A stretch of DNA of 64,000 nucleotides from positions 1-64,000 of the forward strand of contig CAYYTK010000006.1 of assembly GCA_964474695.1 (NCBI GenBank). The letters run 5' to 3'. A model generated the notes under the pieces. That model worked only from the letters and a program-made list of their open reading frames with translations. It was not told the origin of the DNA and did no database searches. Shown in pieces: positions 43,982-52,961 of this stretch (position 1 is its first letter; each line of letters begins with the position of its first letter). Both the position numbers and the translations under genes were made by a program. This DNA comes from DAOUBP01 sp964474695. GTDB lineage: Bacteria > Chloroflexota > Anaerolineae > CG2-30-64-16.

Positions 43982-44125
43982 ATGGATATTCCGCTGCTGA
44001 TCGCCATCCTTGCGCTGCTGGCTTGGACAATGCTCCCTCAATTGGACCGCTACGCCGACACTGAGCTGCCGCCAGAAGGGAAAGTTTCTCCGCTGCAACG
44101 ATTGGCCCGCTGGGTCAACAATTGA
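43982..44125 (+). CDS. 47-residue single-pass membrane protein
   Basis: A small ORF with a strong ribosome-binding site (GAAAGGAG, 8 bases before ATG 43982) and an intrinsic terminator 40 bases after the stop. One N-terminal membrane helix MDIPLLIAILALLAWTMLP is followed by a charged tail ending ARWVNN. It is upstream of the 2-oxoacid oxidoreductase genes but separated by the terminator, so it is an independent unit. No family is recognised. The 200 bases upstream hold no other credible gene. Confidence 0.65.
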   Translation: MDIPLLIAILALLAWTMLPQLDRYADTELPPEGKVSPLQRLARWVNN

Positions 44126-44164
44126 GGCTCGTCGGCCCGTCCGACACACCTGTAGCAGTTGCCG

Positions 44165-44195
44165 GGGGCGTTGCGCGCATGCAACGCCCCTTTTT
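44165..44195 (+). terminator. Intrinsic terminator of the small membrane protein gene
   Basis: GGGGCGTTGC (44165-44174), a 6-base loop, GCAACGCCCC (44181-44190), then TTTTT. A textbook 10-bp terminator. Confidence 0.92.
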
Positions 44196-44296
44196 CGCGC
44201 CTTGCGCCGAAACTGCGCAACGTCATAGTCACGGCGCAACGGCAGGTGTATGCTCAACTCGGTTTCCATCCCGCTTCTCAATGGAGAGCAACAGGC

Positions 44297-45481
44297 ATGC
44301 GTGAATTCATTGATGGCGCTCTGGCCATCGCCCGGGGCGCATTGGATGCTGGCTGCAGCTTCTTCGCCGGCTACCCCATTTCTCCCGCCACACCCCTGCT
44401 GATCCATATGATCCGCGAATTGCCCAAGGTCGGCGGCGTCGCAGTCCAGGCCGAGGATGAAATTGCCTCCATCAGCATGTGCATCGGCGCGTCCATGACC
44501 GGCGCACGTGCGCTCACAGCGACCTCCGGGCCTGGCCTCAGCCTCTACAGCGAGAACATCGGCCTGGCAATCATGGGAGAGGTGCCGCTCGTAATCGTGG
44601 ATGCGCAACGCCTGGGCCCTGCCACCGGCGGCGCCACCACCCCCGGCCAAGGCGATGTCCAGTTCGCACGTTGGGGCACTTCCGGCGGCTATCCGATCAT
44701 TGCGCTGGCGCCGAGCAACGTGAACGAATGCTATAGCCTCACCCACCGCGCCTTCGATTTCGCGGAACGCTTTCGCGCCCCCGTGTTCCTGCTCACTGAC
44801 AAGGAGCTGTTTCAGTCGCTGAGCACGGTGGAGATCGAGGCCTATGAATACCCTGAGGTGCATGCTCGCGTGCAAGCCCATGCGTTAAGTGATGCTCGCG
44901 GGCTCCGCGCCGAAGAGTCGTTCCTGCCCTATCGGTTCGATCCCATCGACAGCCCGCCGCCGTTCAGCCCGATCGGCGGGCCGTTCATAACGCGCTTCAC
45001 CGGCTCCAGTCATGACGAACACGGCTTTCTGACCAAGAACCCCGCGTTGGTGGGCCGGCTCAATGAGCATCTGCAGCGCAAAATCGAGGATCATCGTGCA
45101 GAGATCGAGTTGGTGCGAGCTGACATGCAGCCCGGAGCCCGCACGCTCTTCATCGCCTACGGGATCACCGCGCGCGCGATGGCTGAAGCCGTCAACAAGG
45201 CGCGCGCTGGCGGACACGCCGTCTCGGCATTGACGGTCCAGAGCCTCTGGCCCGCACCGGAAGCCACCATCCTGGCCGCGCTGCGCCACGCCGATGACCG
45301 GTCCATCATCGACCGCATCGTTGTCGCCGAATTGAACCTGGGTGACTTTCGCCGCGAGGTCGAACGACTCGTTTACCGTTGGGCCGCTCGTTCCCGCCTC
45401 CCAGCGCCGGAAATCGTTGGGATCAACCGGGTGGACGGCGAATTGATCACGCCCGCGCAATTTCTCGATCAGGTGCTGTGA
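44297..45481 (+). CDS. 2-oxoacid:ferredoxin oxidoreductase, alpha subunit
   Basis: The 394-residue protein starts at ATG 44297 after GGAG. It has the pyruvate/ketoacid ferredoxin oxidoreductase domain I: FFAGYPISPATPLLIHM, VQAEDEIASISMCIGASMTGARALTATSGPGLSLYSE and GGATTPGQGDVQFARWG. The domain II transketolase-like C-terminus (FIAYGITARAMAEAV, VSALTVQSLWP) follows. With the next gene it converts 2-oxoacids (2-oxoglutarate or a branched/other oxoacid) and CoA to acyl-CoA, CO2 and reduced ferredoxin. No ferredoxin (delta) domain is present. A KorA-like role is likely; the substrate is unproven. Confidence 0.88.
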   Translation: MREFIDGALAIARGALDAGCSFFAGYPISPATPLLIHMIRELPKVGGVAVQAEDEIASISMCIGASMTGARALTATSGPGLSLYSENIGLAIMGEVPLVIVDAQRLGPATGGATTPGQGDVQFARWGTSGGYPIIALAPSNVNECYSLTHRAFDFAERFRAPVFLLTDKELFQSLSTVEIEAYEYPEVHARVQAHALSDARGLRAEESFLPYRFDPIDSPPPFSPIGGPFITRFTGSSHDEHGFLTKNPALVGRLNEHLQRKIEDHRAEIELVRADMQPGARTLFIAYGITARAMAEAVNKARAGGHAVSALTVQSLWPAPEATILAALRHADDRSIIDRIVVAELNLGDFRREVERLVYRWAARSRLPAPEIVGINRVDGELITPAQFLDQVL

Positions 45482-45494
45482 GAGGATGAGTGAG

Positions 45495-46844
45495 ATGGTA
45501 GACAGCTATCGCAACGAAAAGAGTTATCCATTCTGCCCCGGCTGTGGGCACGGACTCATCCTGAACCAACTAAACGCCTCGCTCGTGCAATTAGGGCTCG
45601 ATCCCAGGCGCGTCGTCATTGTCAGCGACATCGGCTGCCAGGGGCTGGGCGATCAGTATTTCGCCACCCACGCGTTCCACGGGTTGCACGGCCGCAGCAT
45701 CGCATATGCCACCGGCATCAAGCTGGCCGACCCGGACCTGAAAGTGATCGTGCTCATGGGCGATGGCGGTGCAGGGATCGGCGGCGCCCACCTCCTGAAC
45801 GCCGCGCGGCGCAACATCGGCTTAACGGTGCTGGTGTTCAACAACTTCAACTTCGGCATGACGGGCGGGGAGCACAGCGTCACAACGCCACCGGGAGGCA
45901 TCACAGCCACCACGCGCGCCGGCAACCTGGAACGACCTCTAGACCTGTGCGCCACCACGGCCGCGAACGGCGCGGGCTTTGTCTGGCGCGGCACCGCGTT
46001 CGACCGGGAGTTGCCCAACATCATTGCCGATGCGATCCAAAGCGAAGCATTCGCCCTCCTCGACATCTGGGAGCTGTGCACCGCTTACTACGTGCCCAAC
46101 AACGACTTCTCGCGCAAATCGCTGGAGGCCACGCGCACGATGCTGGGAATGCCTGCGGGAATGATCCACCGGGAGGAGCGGCCGGAATATGCCCGGACGC
46201 TGCGTGAGACGGGCGGGAAGACGGAAGAACGGAGAACTGAAAAGCCGCTGCGGCCAAGGCCCCTGCCGGCGCAGTTCGCCTCCCCCCTGGACCGCGAATT
46301 CCGGCTGGTGATCGCCGGTTCTGCCGGCGGCAAGGTGCGCTCCACCGCACGCATGTTGGGAGAGGCCGCGCTCCTCTCGGGGCTGTGGGCCGCGCAGCAG
46401 GATGACTATCCGGTCACCGTCCAGACCGGCCACAGCATCAGTGAGCTGATCTTCAGCCCGCGCGAGATCCTCTTCACCGGCATCACCCGACCGGACGCGC
46501 TGGTGCTGGTCAGCGAGGATGGCCTCAAAATGGCCGGTCGCTATCTCAGGTCGCTGACGCCGGACGACTGGCTCTTCACCGTCCCGGAGTTCGCCGCCCT
46601 GGAGACCCCGGCGCGGAAGATCGTATACGACCTTGAGTCAGCCGGGGTCAAAGGCAGCAAAAAGAACCTGGGCCTACTGATCGCTGGGGCAGCGCTGCAC
46701 GCGCTGAACCTGTTCCCTATCGCAGCGTGTGAGGCTGCCATCCGGGCCGGCGCCCGCGGCGCAGTGCAGGAGGAGAACCTCGCTGCGCTGGCAACCAGCG
46801 CCCTCCTGGCCGGCGGTCACGTCACTCCTCCCGATACTCATTGA
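45495..46844 (+). CDS. 2-oxoacid:ferredoxin oxidoreductase, fused beta-gamma subunit
   Basis: The protein has about 449 residues. The N-terminal 250 residues form the thiamine-pyrophosphate beta subunit: PFCPGCGHG (cluster/TPP region), VIVSDIGCQG, HGRSIAYATGIKLA, VLMGDGGAGIGG (GDG Mg-TPP motif) and NFNFGMTGGEHS. A linker rich in Arg/Glu is followed by a gamma-type domain from about residue 270: VIAGSAGGKVRSTARMLGEA, VQTGHSISELIFS and VSEDGLKM. Usually beta and gamma are separate chains. ATG 45495 has GAGAGG at good spacing; ATG 45486 is an alternative. It starts 13 bases after the alpha gene. Its 3' end overlaps the convergent ndk-like gene by 23 bases. Confidence 0.87.
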   Translation: MVDSYRNEKSYPFCPGCGHGLILNQLNASLVQLGLDPRRVVIVSDIGCQGLGDQYFATHAFHGLHGRSIAYATGIKLADPDLKVIVLMGDGGAGIGGAHLLNAARRNIGLTVLVFNNFNFGMTGGEHSVTTPPGGITATTRAGNLERPLDLCATTAANGAGFVWRGTAFDRELPNIIADAIQSEAFALLDIWELCTAYYVPNNDFSRKSLEATRTMLGMPAGMIHREERPEYARTLRETGGKTEERRTEKPLRPRPLPAQFASPLDREFRLVIAGSAGGKVRSTARMLGEAALLSGLWAAQQDDYPVTVQTGHSISELIFSPREILFTGITRPDALVLVSEDGLKMAGRYLRSLTPDDWLFTVPEFAALETPARKIVYDLESAGVKGSKKNLGLLIAGAALHALNLFPIAACEAAIRAGARGAVQEENLAALATSALLAGGHVTPPDTH

Positions 46845-47559
46845 TCAGGTACTTGGCTGCCACCGCTTCGAGCGAGATGGGAGCCGGCTGATTCTCATAC
46901 AGCAGGCGCAGGGCCGCAACATCGGATGACCACGCGACGTCGCTGGGGGCCAACAGGCAAATGCCGCCGGATCGATAGGTCGCGGTGAGACGGCCCTCCA
47001 CAAAGTAGTACGGCGTTTCGGTCACCTCGACCGGATAGGCGCGCATGCTCGGCGGAATATCGTTGGGCTTGAACCAAAGTTTGATTTCGCGCTCCGCGTC
47101 GGCCGGATTAGCGGACGCGTGGATCAGGTTGTCCATGCGCTCGCCGATGACATTCCCTTCTGCGTCACGAATGGGAACCAACGCGCCCAAGGAGCGGATG
47201 CAGCCCGGTTTCTTTTCCCTGGCGACCAGTGGATTCGTCGGGCCACAAATATCCCGTATCTTCTGGATGGCATCAGGGCCTTGATAAACCAGTGCGATAA
47301 CCCTGCGTTTATGCGGCTCCGTCGGGTAGTGCGAGATGCCCATGATGTATTCCAGGAGCGGGGCATAAAAGACCTTACCCCTGTGTTCGGCATAGTGTTC
47401 TTCAGCCAGCATCCTGCTGACTTGCACGATCTTCGCCCCTGCAAAACGCAGTCCCGAATGGAATTCCGATAGCTGCGATAATACGTAGCCAGTCAACGAA
47501 TTCTTCAGGGCATCAGGCTTAATGAGCACTAGCGTTTGTTCGAGTTCCTTGTCAGTCAT
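46822..47559 (-). CDS. Nucleoside-diphosphate kinase-like protein with extra C-terminal domain
   Basis: The 245-residue protein starts at ATG 47559 after AAAGGA. It has TLVLIKPDALKNSLTGYVLSQL, VIALVYQGPDAIQKIRDICG, and GERMDNLIHASANPADAEREI carrying the catalytic His (family N-x-x-H-x-S-D/x). Ndk enzymes are normally about 140-150 residues. Here an insertion before the His (LVAREKKPGCIRSLGALVP) and about 80 extra C-terminal residues are present. The extension (PYYFVEGRLTATYRSGGICLL) is unrecognised. It may be a specialised NTP-handling enzyme; phosphotransfer is plausible since the His is kept. Confidence 0.8.
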   Translation of the reverse strand: MTDKELEQTLVLIKPDALKNSLTGYVLSQLSEFHSGLRFAGAKIVQVSRMLAEEHYAEHRGKVFYAPLLEYIMGISHYPTEPHKRRVIALVYQGPDAIQKIRDICGPTNPLVAREKKPGCIRSLGALVPIRDAEGNVIGERMDNLIHASANPADAEREIKLWFKPNDIPPSMRAYPVEVTETPYYFVEGRLTATYRSGGICLLAPSDVAWSSDVAALRLLYENQPAPISLEAVAAKYLINEYREE

Positions 47560-47613
47560 GTGGCAGGTCCTTTCAGCAGAATTCCCAAATTGCGGCTTTG
47601 CAACAGGATGTTG

Positions 47614-47643
47614 AGTATAATGTCGAATGTGAGCTTTTTGCAA
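47614..47643 (-). promoter_or_regulatory. Promoter of the ndk-like gene
   Basis: Reading leftward: TTGCAA (47643-47638), an 18-base spacer and TATACT (47619-47614). It lies directly downstream of the rarA stop codon at 47654. Confidence 0.6.
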
Positions 47644-47653
47644 ACCTGCCGGC

Positions 47654-50023
47654 TCAAGTCGCAGCGGCCTTAACCCCGCGCGCCACCACGTACGCCGTCA
47701 CGGAGCGCCAGCCCACGGTGGCGCCCGTCAACTCGCGCCGGAAGAGCGCCTCCACCGCCGCCATCTCCTCGCCGTCCAGCCGCGCGGCCAGGCGTTGTGC
47801 GTAGCTGAGACGCTGGCCCGCAGGCGCAGCACTGAACCAACGGTCGAGCGTCGCCGGGCTGATCCGAGCTTCCGCGGTTGTCTCCACGCAATCGATCGCG
47901 ATCGCGGTCAAGTCGGCTTCGAAGCAGGCGGCGCGCAGCTCCTCCTCGCCCCAGTTCACCAGCGCATCGGCAGGATCGGCATAAATCGCCTCCTCAGCCT
48001 GCCGGACCCTTTGGGCCAGGTCGTCGCCCAGCACAGCCAGGTTCACCAGGGCATACAATCGCTGCGTATGCCGCGGCACAGGCTCGGCCAGGCTGAGGAT
48101 GCCGGCAGGGCGAAGGAGCGCGGCGATCAACCCGATGGCCTGTGCCACCGGCGTGCTGCGTACGGCAGCCTGCGGCGGGGGTAACACGGCGGGCGGCGCC
48201 TCGCCGGAGCGCAGATGCACTCCCAACGCGCCGCGCCCCACGATCGCATCGAAGCGCACGTCCCCCTCCCCGCGCAGCGCCAAAAGCTCCGGCACTTCAG
48301 CCGGCACGCCCTGCAGCACGATCGGCCGCTCGACCTCAGGGAACCGCGCAGCCATCTCGCGCAGAGCGACCGCCTCATCTGGCCGCACGGCCAAAGCCCA
48401 GACACCGCCTTCGACGACGCGCCGCATCGCCTCCCAGGTCAACAGGCCGGTGCCCGCGTTCAAATCCAGGACCAGACTGTGCCGCTGCAATCGCGCCGAG
48501 TCCAGCACGCGGTCCCGCAGGGCCGCCAGACGCTCGCCCGCGCCACCCACGGCCCGCGCCAGCCAGCGATCGCGGTCGCCCCGCGCCAGCTCGCCGGTGA
48601 AGGTGAGCGCTTCAACCGCACCGAACCCTTCACCCCCTTCCAACATCGCAGCGAGCTGCGCCTCTCGCCGGCGCTGGACCTCCGCCTTGATCCTGGCCTC
48701 ATGGCCTAAACCGCCCGGTTGATAGAAAACGCGGCCCTGCAAGGCATCCGGCAGATATTGCTGAGCCACCCAATGATCTCGGTACGCGTGAGGATAGAGA
48801 TAGCCCTCACCGTGTCCAAAGCCTTCCTTGTCGCGGTTGCCGTCACGCAAGTGGGCGGGCACCTCCGCCTCCTGCTCCCGACCCACCGTCTCCAGAGCAT
48901 CGAAAAACGCCATTGCCGAGTTGCTCTTGGGTGCAGTGGCGAGATAGAGGGCGGCCTCGGCCAGATGGAAGCGGCCCTCCGGCATCCCCACGTACTCGAA
49001 CGCCTGCGCACAGGCCATCACCACTCGCAGTGCATCCGGATCAGCCAGGCCCACATCCTCACCGGCGAACACGATCATGCGGCGAAAGATGAAGCGCGGC
49101 TCCTCGCCCGCATACACCATACGTGCCATCCAATACAGCGCCGCATCAGGATCGGAACCGCGCAGGCTCTTGATGAACGCACTGATGGTGTCGTAATGGA
49201 CGTCCCCTTCCTTGTCATAGAGCACAGCGCGGCGCTGGATCGATTCTTCGGCGATGGCACGGGTGATGTGGATGCGCGGTGCGCGGCGCGCAGTGCGTGA
49301 GGCATCTTCTGCGGAGGGTGCGGCCGCATCCGGCGTTGTGGTTTCAACGGCCAGTTCGAGGGCGTTGAGGACGCCGCGCGCATCGCCGTTGGCGACGTCG
49401 ACCAGGTGAGCCAGGGCGTCCTCGTCGACAATGACGTTCAGTTTACCGTAGCCGCGTTCGGGGTCGGTCAGTGCCTGGTGGGCAACGGCAAAGAGGTCCT
49501 CTTGCGTCAGCTGCTTGAGCTGAAAGATGCGCGAACGACTCACCAGCGCCTTGTTGACCTCAAAGTACGGATTCTCGGTCGTCGCACCGATCAAAATCAC
49601 CGTGCCGTTCTCCACCCACGGCAGCAGCGCGTCCTGCTGCGCTTTGTTGAAGCGGTGCACCTCATCAACGAACAGGATGGTGCGCTGGCCGAACTGCCCG
49701 CGGCGGTCCTGGGCCGTCGCAATCGCCGCGCGGATATCCGCGACGCCGGCCAACACGGCATTGATGGCGATGAAATGGGCTCGCGTGGTGTTGGCGATGA
49801 TCCGCGCCAGCGTCGTCTTGCCCGTCCCCGGCGGCCCATAGAAAATCACGGAGCTGAGCTGATCGGCCTGGATGGCGCGGCGCAGCAGGCGGCCTGGTCC
49901 CACAATGTGCTCCTGGCCGATGAACTCGTCCAGCGTGCGCGGCCGCATGCGCGCGGCCAACGGCGCTTCCTTTTCGGTCAGCTCCGCTCGCCGCGCATCA
50001 AAAAGATCCGAGGATTTGTTCAT
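47654..50023 (-). CDS. rarA: RarA/MgsA-type AAA+ ATPase fused to a methyltransferase-like domain
   Basis: The 789-residue protein has a RarA core of about 440 residues: RMRPRTLDEFIGQEHIVG, FYGPPGTGKTTLARIIA (Walker A), ILFVDEVHRFNKAQQDALLP (Walker B) and ILIGATTENPYFEVN. The MgsA C-terminal domain has IHYDTISAFIKSLRGSDPDAALYW and GEDVGLADP. RarA acts at stalled replication forks. The remaining 340 residues are extra and contain HSLVLDLNAGTGLLTWEAM and FDAIVGRGALGVH, a Rossmann methyltransferase-like pattern. The start ATG 50023 lies six bases after a -10 element, so the mRNA may be leaderless. Confidence 0.88.
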   Translation of the reverse strand: MNKSSDLFDARRAELTEKEAPLAARMRPRTLDEFIGQEHIVGPGRLLRRAIQADQLSSVIFYGPPGTGKTTLARIIANTTRAHFIAINAVLAGVADIRAAIATAQDRRGQFGQRTILFVDEVHRFNKAQQDALLPWVENGTVILIGATTENPYFEVNKALVSRSRIFQLKQLTQEDLFAVAHQALTDPERGYGKLNVIVDEDALAHLVDVANGDARGVLNALELAVETTTPDAAAPSAEDASRTARRAPRIHITRAIAEESIQRRAVLYDKEGDVHYDTISAFIKSLRGSDPDAALYWMARMVYAGEEPRFIFRRMIVFAGEDVGLADPDALRVVMACAQAFEYVGMPEGRFHLAEAALYLATAPKSNSAMAFFDALETVGREQEAEVPAHLRDGNRDKEGFGHGEGYLYPHAYRDHWVAQQYLPDALQGRVFYQPGGLGHEARIKAEVQRRREAQLAAMLEGGEGFGAVEALTFTGELARGDRDRWLARAVGGAGERLAALRDRVLDSARLQRHSLVLDLNAGTGLLTWEAMRRVVEGGVWALAVRPDEAVALREMAARFPEVERPIVLQGVPAEVPELLALRGEGDVRFDAIVGRGALGVHLRSGEAPPAVLPPPQAAVRSTPVAQAIGLIAALLRPAGILSLAEPVPRHTQRLYALVNLAVLGDDLAQRVRQAEEAIYADPADALVNWGEEELRAACFEADLTAIAIDCVETTAEARISPATLDRWFSAAPAGQRLSYAQRLAARLDGEEMAAVEALFRRELTGATVGWRSVTAYVVARGVKAAAT

Positions 50024-50029
50024 AAGACA

Positions 50030-50077
50030 ATTGTACCCTGTCAGGGCGTTGCGCGCAACGTCCTGACAGGGTACAAT
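50030..50077. promoter_or_regulatory. Symmetric divergent promoter (rarA / small membrane protein)
   Basis: A 46-bp near-perfect palindrome (50031-50076, arms TTGTACCCTGTCAGG and its complement). On each strand it contains TTGCGC, a 17-base spacer and TACAAT. The two -35 hexamers overlap at TTGCGCGCAA (50049-50058). The -10 elements are at 50072-50077 (+) and 50035-50030 (-). Each start codon lies exactly six bases after its -10, which predicts leaderless transcripts in both directions. Confidence 0.75.
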
Positions 50078-50083
50078 CAAGCC

Positions 50084-50314
50084 ATGAACCGCAAGAACCG
50101 CCCCACCGATAGCCGAGCGCTGCGAAGGCGCACCGACCGCGACCTGGCCCTGGCGGTAGTGATCTTCCTGGTCGGTGTCGGCGGAACGTTGATCGGCGCG
50201 ATTTACGGCGGCGGGGCGCTCATCTTAGGGCTAACCTGTCTGCTGGCCGGTGCAGGGCTGTTCGGGCTGGTGTGGTTGATCCTGACGCTGATCGAGCGCT
50301 GGACAGGTCAGTAG
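50084..50314 (+). CDS. Small two-pass membrane protein
   Basis: The 76-residue protein starts at ATG 50084. A basic N-terminus (NRKNRPTDSRALRRRTDRD) precedes two membrane helices, VVIFLVGVGGTLIGAIYGGG and LILGLTCLLAGAGLFGLVWL. It diverges from rarA and shares the palindromic promoter; no ribosome-binding site is needed if the transcript is leaderless. No family is recognised with certainty. Confidence 0.75.
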   Translation: MNRKNRPTDSRALRRRTDRDLALAVVIFLVGVGGTLIGAIYGGGALILGLTCLLAGAGLFGLVWLILTLIERWTGQ

Positions 50315-50392
50315 CCGTTTCCGTCATGCTGAGCGGGTCTTCGGCTCAAGGCCCCGTATCGGTGACTGACCAGCGAGGCATCACGTCTCCCC

Positions 50393-50737
50393 TCACCCTC
50401 CTGCCAGCTTCACCTTATACCCCAACTCTTGCAGCTTCTCGGCCACCCGCTCGCGGTGATCCCCTTGGATCTCGATCTCGGTCTCTTTCACTGTGCCCCC
50501 CGTGCCGCAGGCCGACTGGAGCGTCTTGAGCAGCTCCTTCAGCCGCACGGGCGTATGCTGCAGGCCGTAAATCACAGTAACGGTCTTCCCGCCGCGGCCC
50601 TTCCGGTCGCGTTTGACATAGGCGGTCTGCTGGCGCACGGGCAGATCGATCGCGTGGCACACACACGGTTGGCGGCCGCAGCGCGGACACAGCGCCTGCG
50701 GCTCCGGATCAGTAGAATAGACGATACGCGGAGACAT
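50393..50737 (-). CDS. yciH: SUI1/eIF1-like translation factor YciH
   Basis: The 114-residue protein has an N-terminal zinc-ribbon-like CPRCGRQPCVC (about residues 17-27). The SUI1 fold follows: RKGRGGKTVTVIYGL, LKELLKTLQSACGTGGTVKE and IEIQGDHRERVAEKLQELGY. It is a bacterial eIF1 homologue thought to check start-codon selection or initiator tRNA fidelity. It ends just before the region downstream of the small membrane protein gene. Confidence 0.9.
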   Translation of the reverse strand: MSPRIVYSTDPEPQALCPRCGRQPCVCHAIDLPVRQQTAYVKRDRKGRGGKTVTVIYGLQHTPVRLKELLKTLQSACGTGGTVKETEIEIQGDHRERVAEKLQELGYKVKLAGG

Positions 50738-50751
50738 CGAACCTCACCCTC

Positions 50752-50780
50752 TTGCCCTGCTTCCGGGGTTATGCTAGAAT
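50752..50780 (+). promoter_or_regulatory. Promoter of rsfS
   Basis: TTGCCC (50752-50757), a 17-base spacer and TAGAAT (50775-50780). The palindromic repeat at 50795-50828 is then in the transcribed leader. Confidence 0.6.
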
Positions 50781-50794
50781 ACGTTATGAACCAT

Positions 50795-50828
50795 AGAAAC
50801 CGGGTTTCTTCGAGAAACCCGGTTTCTC
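50795..50828. repeat. Palindromic dispersed repeat, rsfS leader
   Basis: GAAACCGGGTTTCT, loop TCG, and its exact complement. Each arm is itself nearly palindromic. The same design with one base change recurs at 51216-51248, after rsfS. Confidence 0.85.
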
Positions 50829-50846
50829 CAGGTAAAACACATCAAA

Positions 50847-51206
50847 ATGGAGGCTCCCCTGGAAGGCATCGACCTGGCTCGCATCATTGTCACCAAGCTG
50901 GAAGACCACCTGGCGACCGGCATCACCCTTATGGATCTGCGCGACATCACGCCGTTCGCGGACTACTTTGTGATCTGCTCAGTCGATTCTGAGCGGCAAG
51001 CACGCACACTCCAAGACATCATCCTGACCGATCTCAAGCGAGAATACGCGATCCACGCCCTGTCCGCCGAAGGCGAGGCCTCGTCAGGCTGGATTCTGCT
51101 GGACTACAATACCGTGATCGTCCACATCTTCTCGCAAGAGATGCGCGCCTTCTATCGGTTGGAAGAGCTTTGGAAAGCCGCACCCGTTATGCTGAAGATT
51201 CAGTAG
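50847..51206 (+). CDS. rsfS: Ribosomal silencing factor RsfS
   Basis: The 119-residue protein has LARIIVTKLEDHLATGITLMDLR and FADYFVICSVDSERQARTL. The C-terminal part reads EGEASSGWILLDYNTVIVHIF and RAFYRLEELW, colinear with RsfS/Iojap (about 105-120 residues). It binds uL14 on the 50S subunit and blocks subunit joining when nutrients are short. It is flanked on both sides by members of the same palindromic repeat family. Confidence 0.95.
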   Translation: MEAPLEGIDLARIIVTKLEDHLATGITLMDLRDITPFADYFVICSVDSERQARTLQDIILTDLKREYAIHALSAEGEASSGWILLDYNTVIVHIFSQEMRAFYRLEELWKAAPVMLKIQ

Positions 51207-51215
51207 GCTGCTCCC

Positions 51216-51248
51216 GGAAACCAGGTTTCCTAGAGAAACCTGGTTTCT
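51216..51248. repeat. Palindromic dispersed repeat after rsfS
   Basis: GAAACCAGGTTTC and GAAACCTGGTTTC form a 13-bp perfect stem beginning 11 bases after the rsfS stop and ending before the convergent deacetylase gene. It could serve as a terminator, although no T-run follows. Confidence 0.8.
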
Positions 51249-51261
51249 CGCGCACGCCAGT

Positions 51262-52322
<1,061 letters not shown>

Positions 52323-52323
<1 letters not shown>

Positions 52324-52745
52324 CACGGGTTCGGGCTGAAGTACCACATCCACTTGCTGCCGCGCATCTCCTTGAGCACATCAACGATCGAGAGCACGCC
52401 CGATGCCCGCAGACCCACATCCCCATGTTCACTTACCACCAGATAGCGGATCTTATGTTTGGACATGATTTCCACCGCCTCGGCCAGCGGCATCTCCGGC
52501 GGCACGGCAATCACCTTGCCGCTCATGACATCGCGCGCTTTCACCCCTTTGAAGTCCTTACCGTAATAAGGGATGACATCCAGGGTTGTGATGATCCCCA
52601 ACGCTTCTTCGTCCGGGCCGGTCACCACCACGACGCGCAGGTTGGTATCAGCCATGATGCGCACGACCTCTTCCAGCGGGGTGCTGGGTTTGCAGCCGAT
52701 GACGCCTTTGTGCATGACGCCCCCAACAGTGCGATCCGATGCCAT
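52323..52745 (-). CDS. CBS-domain pair protein
   Basis: The 140-residue protein starts at ATG 52745 with an excellent AGGAGGTGG site. CBS1 has MHKGVIGCKPSTPLEEVVRI and VVVVTGPDEEALGIITTLDV. CBS2 has VKARDVMSGKVIAVPPEMPL and IRYLVVSEHGDVGLRASGVL. CBS pairs bind adenosyl nucleotides and sense energy state. Overlap with the deacetylase start suggests that it regulates that enzyme; this is inference. Confidence 0.9.
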
Positions 52746-52898
52746 GATCCACCTCCTCGTGCGATCCGATGCGTGGGCTGCAGGCCGCAACCGCACGCAT
52801 CCTGTGACAAACGATGACTCTATCTTAGCAGACGCGCACGTGAATGTAAAGGGGTGAGATTCACAATCAGCCAGGGATAAGACGGCTCGCATTGTGCG

Positions 52899-52928
52899 TT
52901 GGCATCCGCGCCTCACCCGGTGTATACT
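52899..52928 (+). promoter_or_regulatory. Promoter of the GNAT-Gre-GNAT-racemase operon
   Basis: TTGGCA (52899-52904), an 18-base spacer and TATACT (52923-52928), 34 bases upstream of the first start codon. Confidence 0.6.
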
Positions 52929-52961
52929 GGACATCCACAGCGAATGTAAGGAGCAGCCGCG

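Noticed and set aside
50320..50360. Third copy of the CATCCTGAGCGG repeat after the small membrane protein gene
   Set aside because: Only GTCATGCTGAGCGGG is recognisable and the second arm is missing, so it is at most a decayed fragment.
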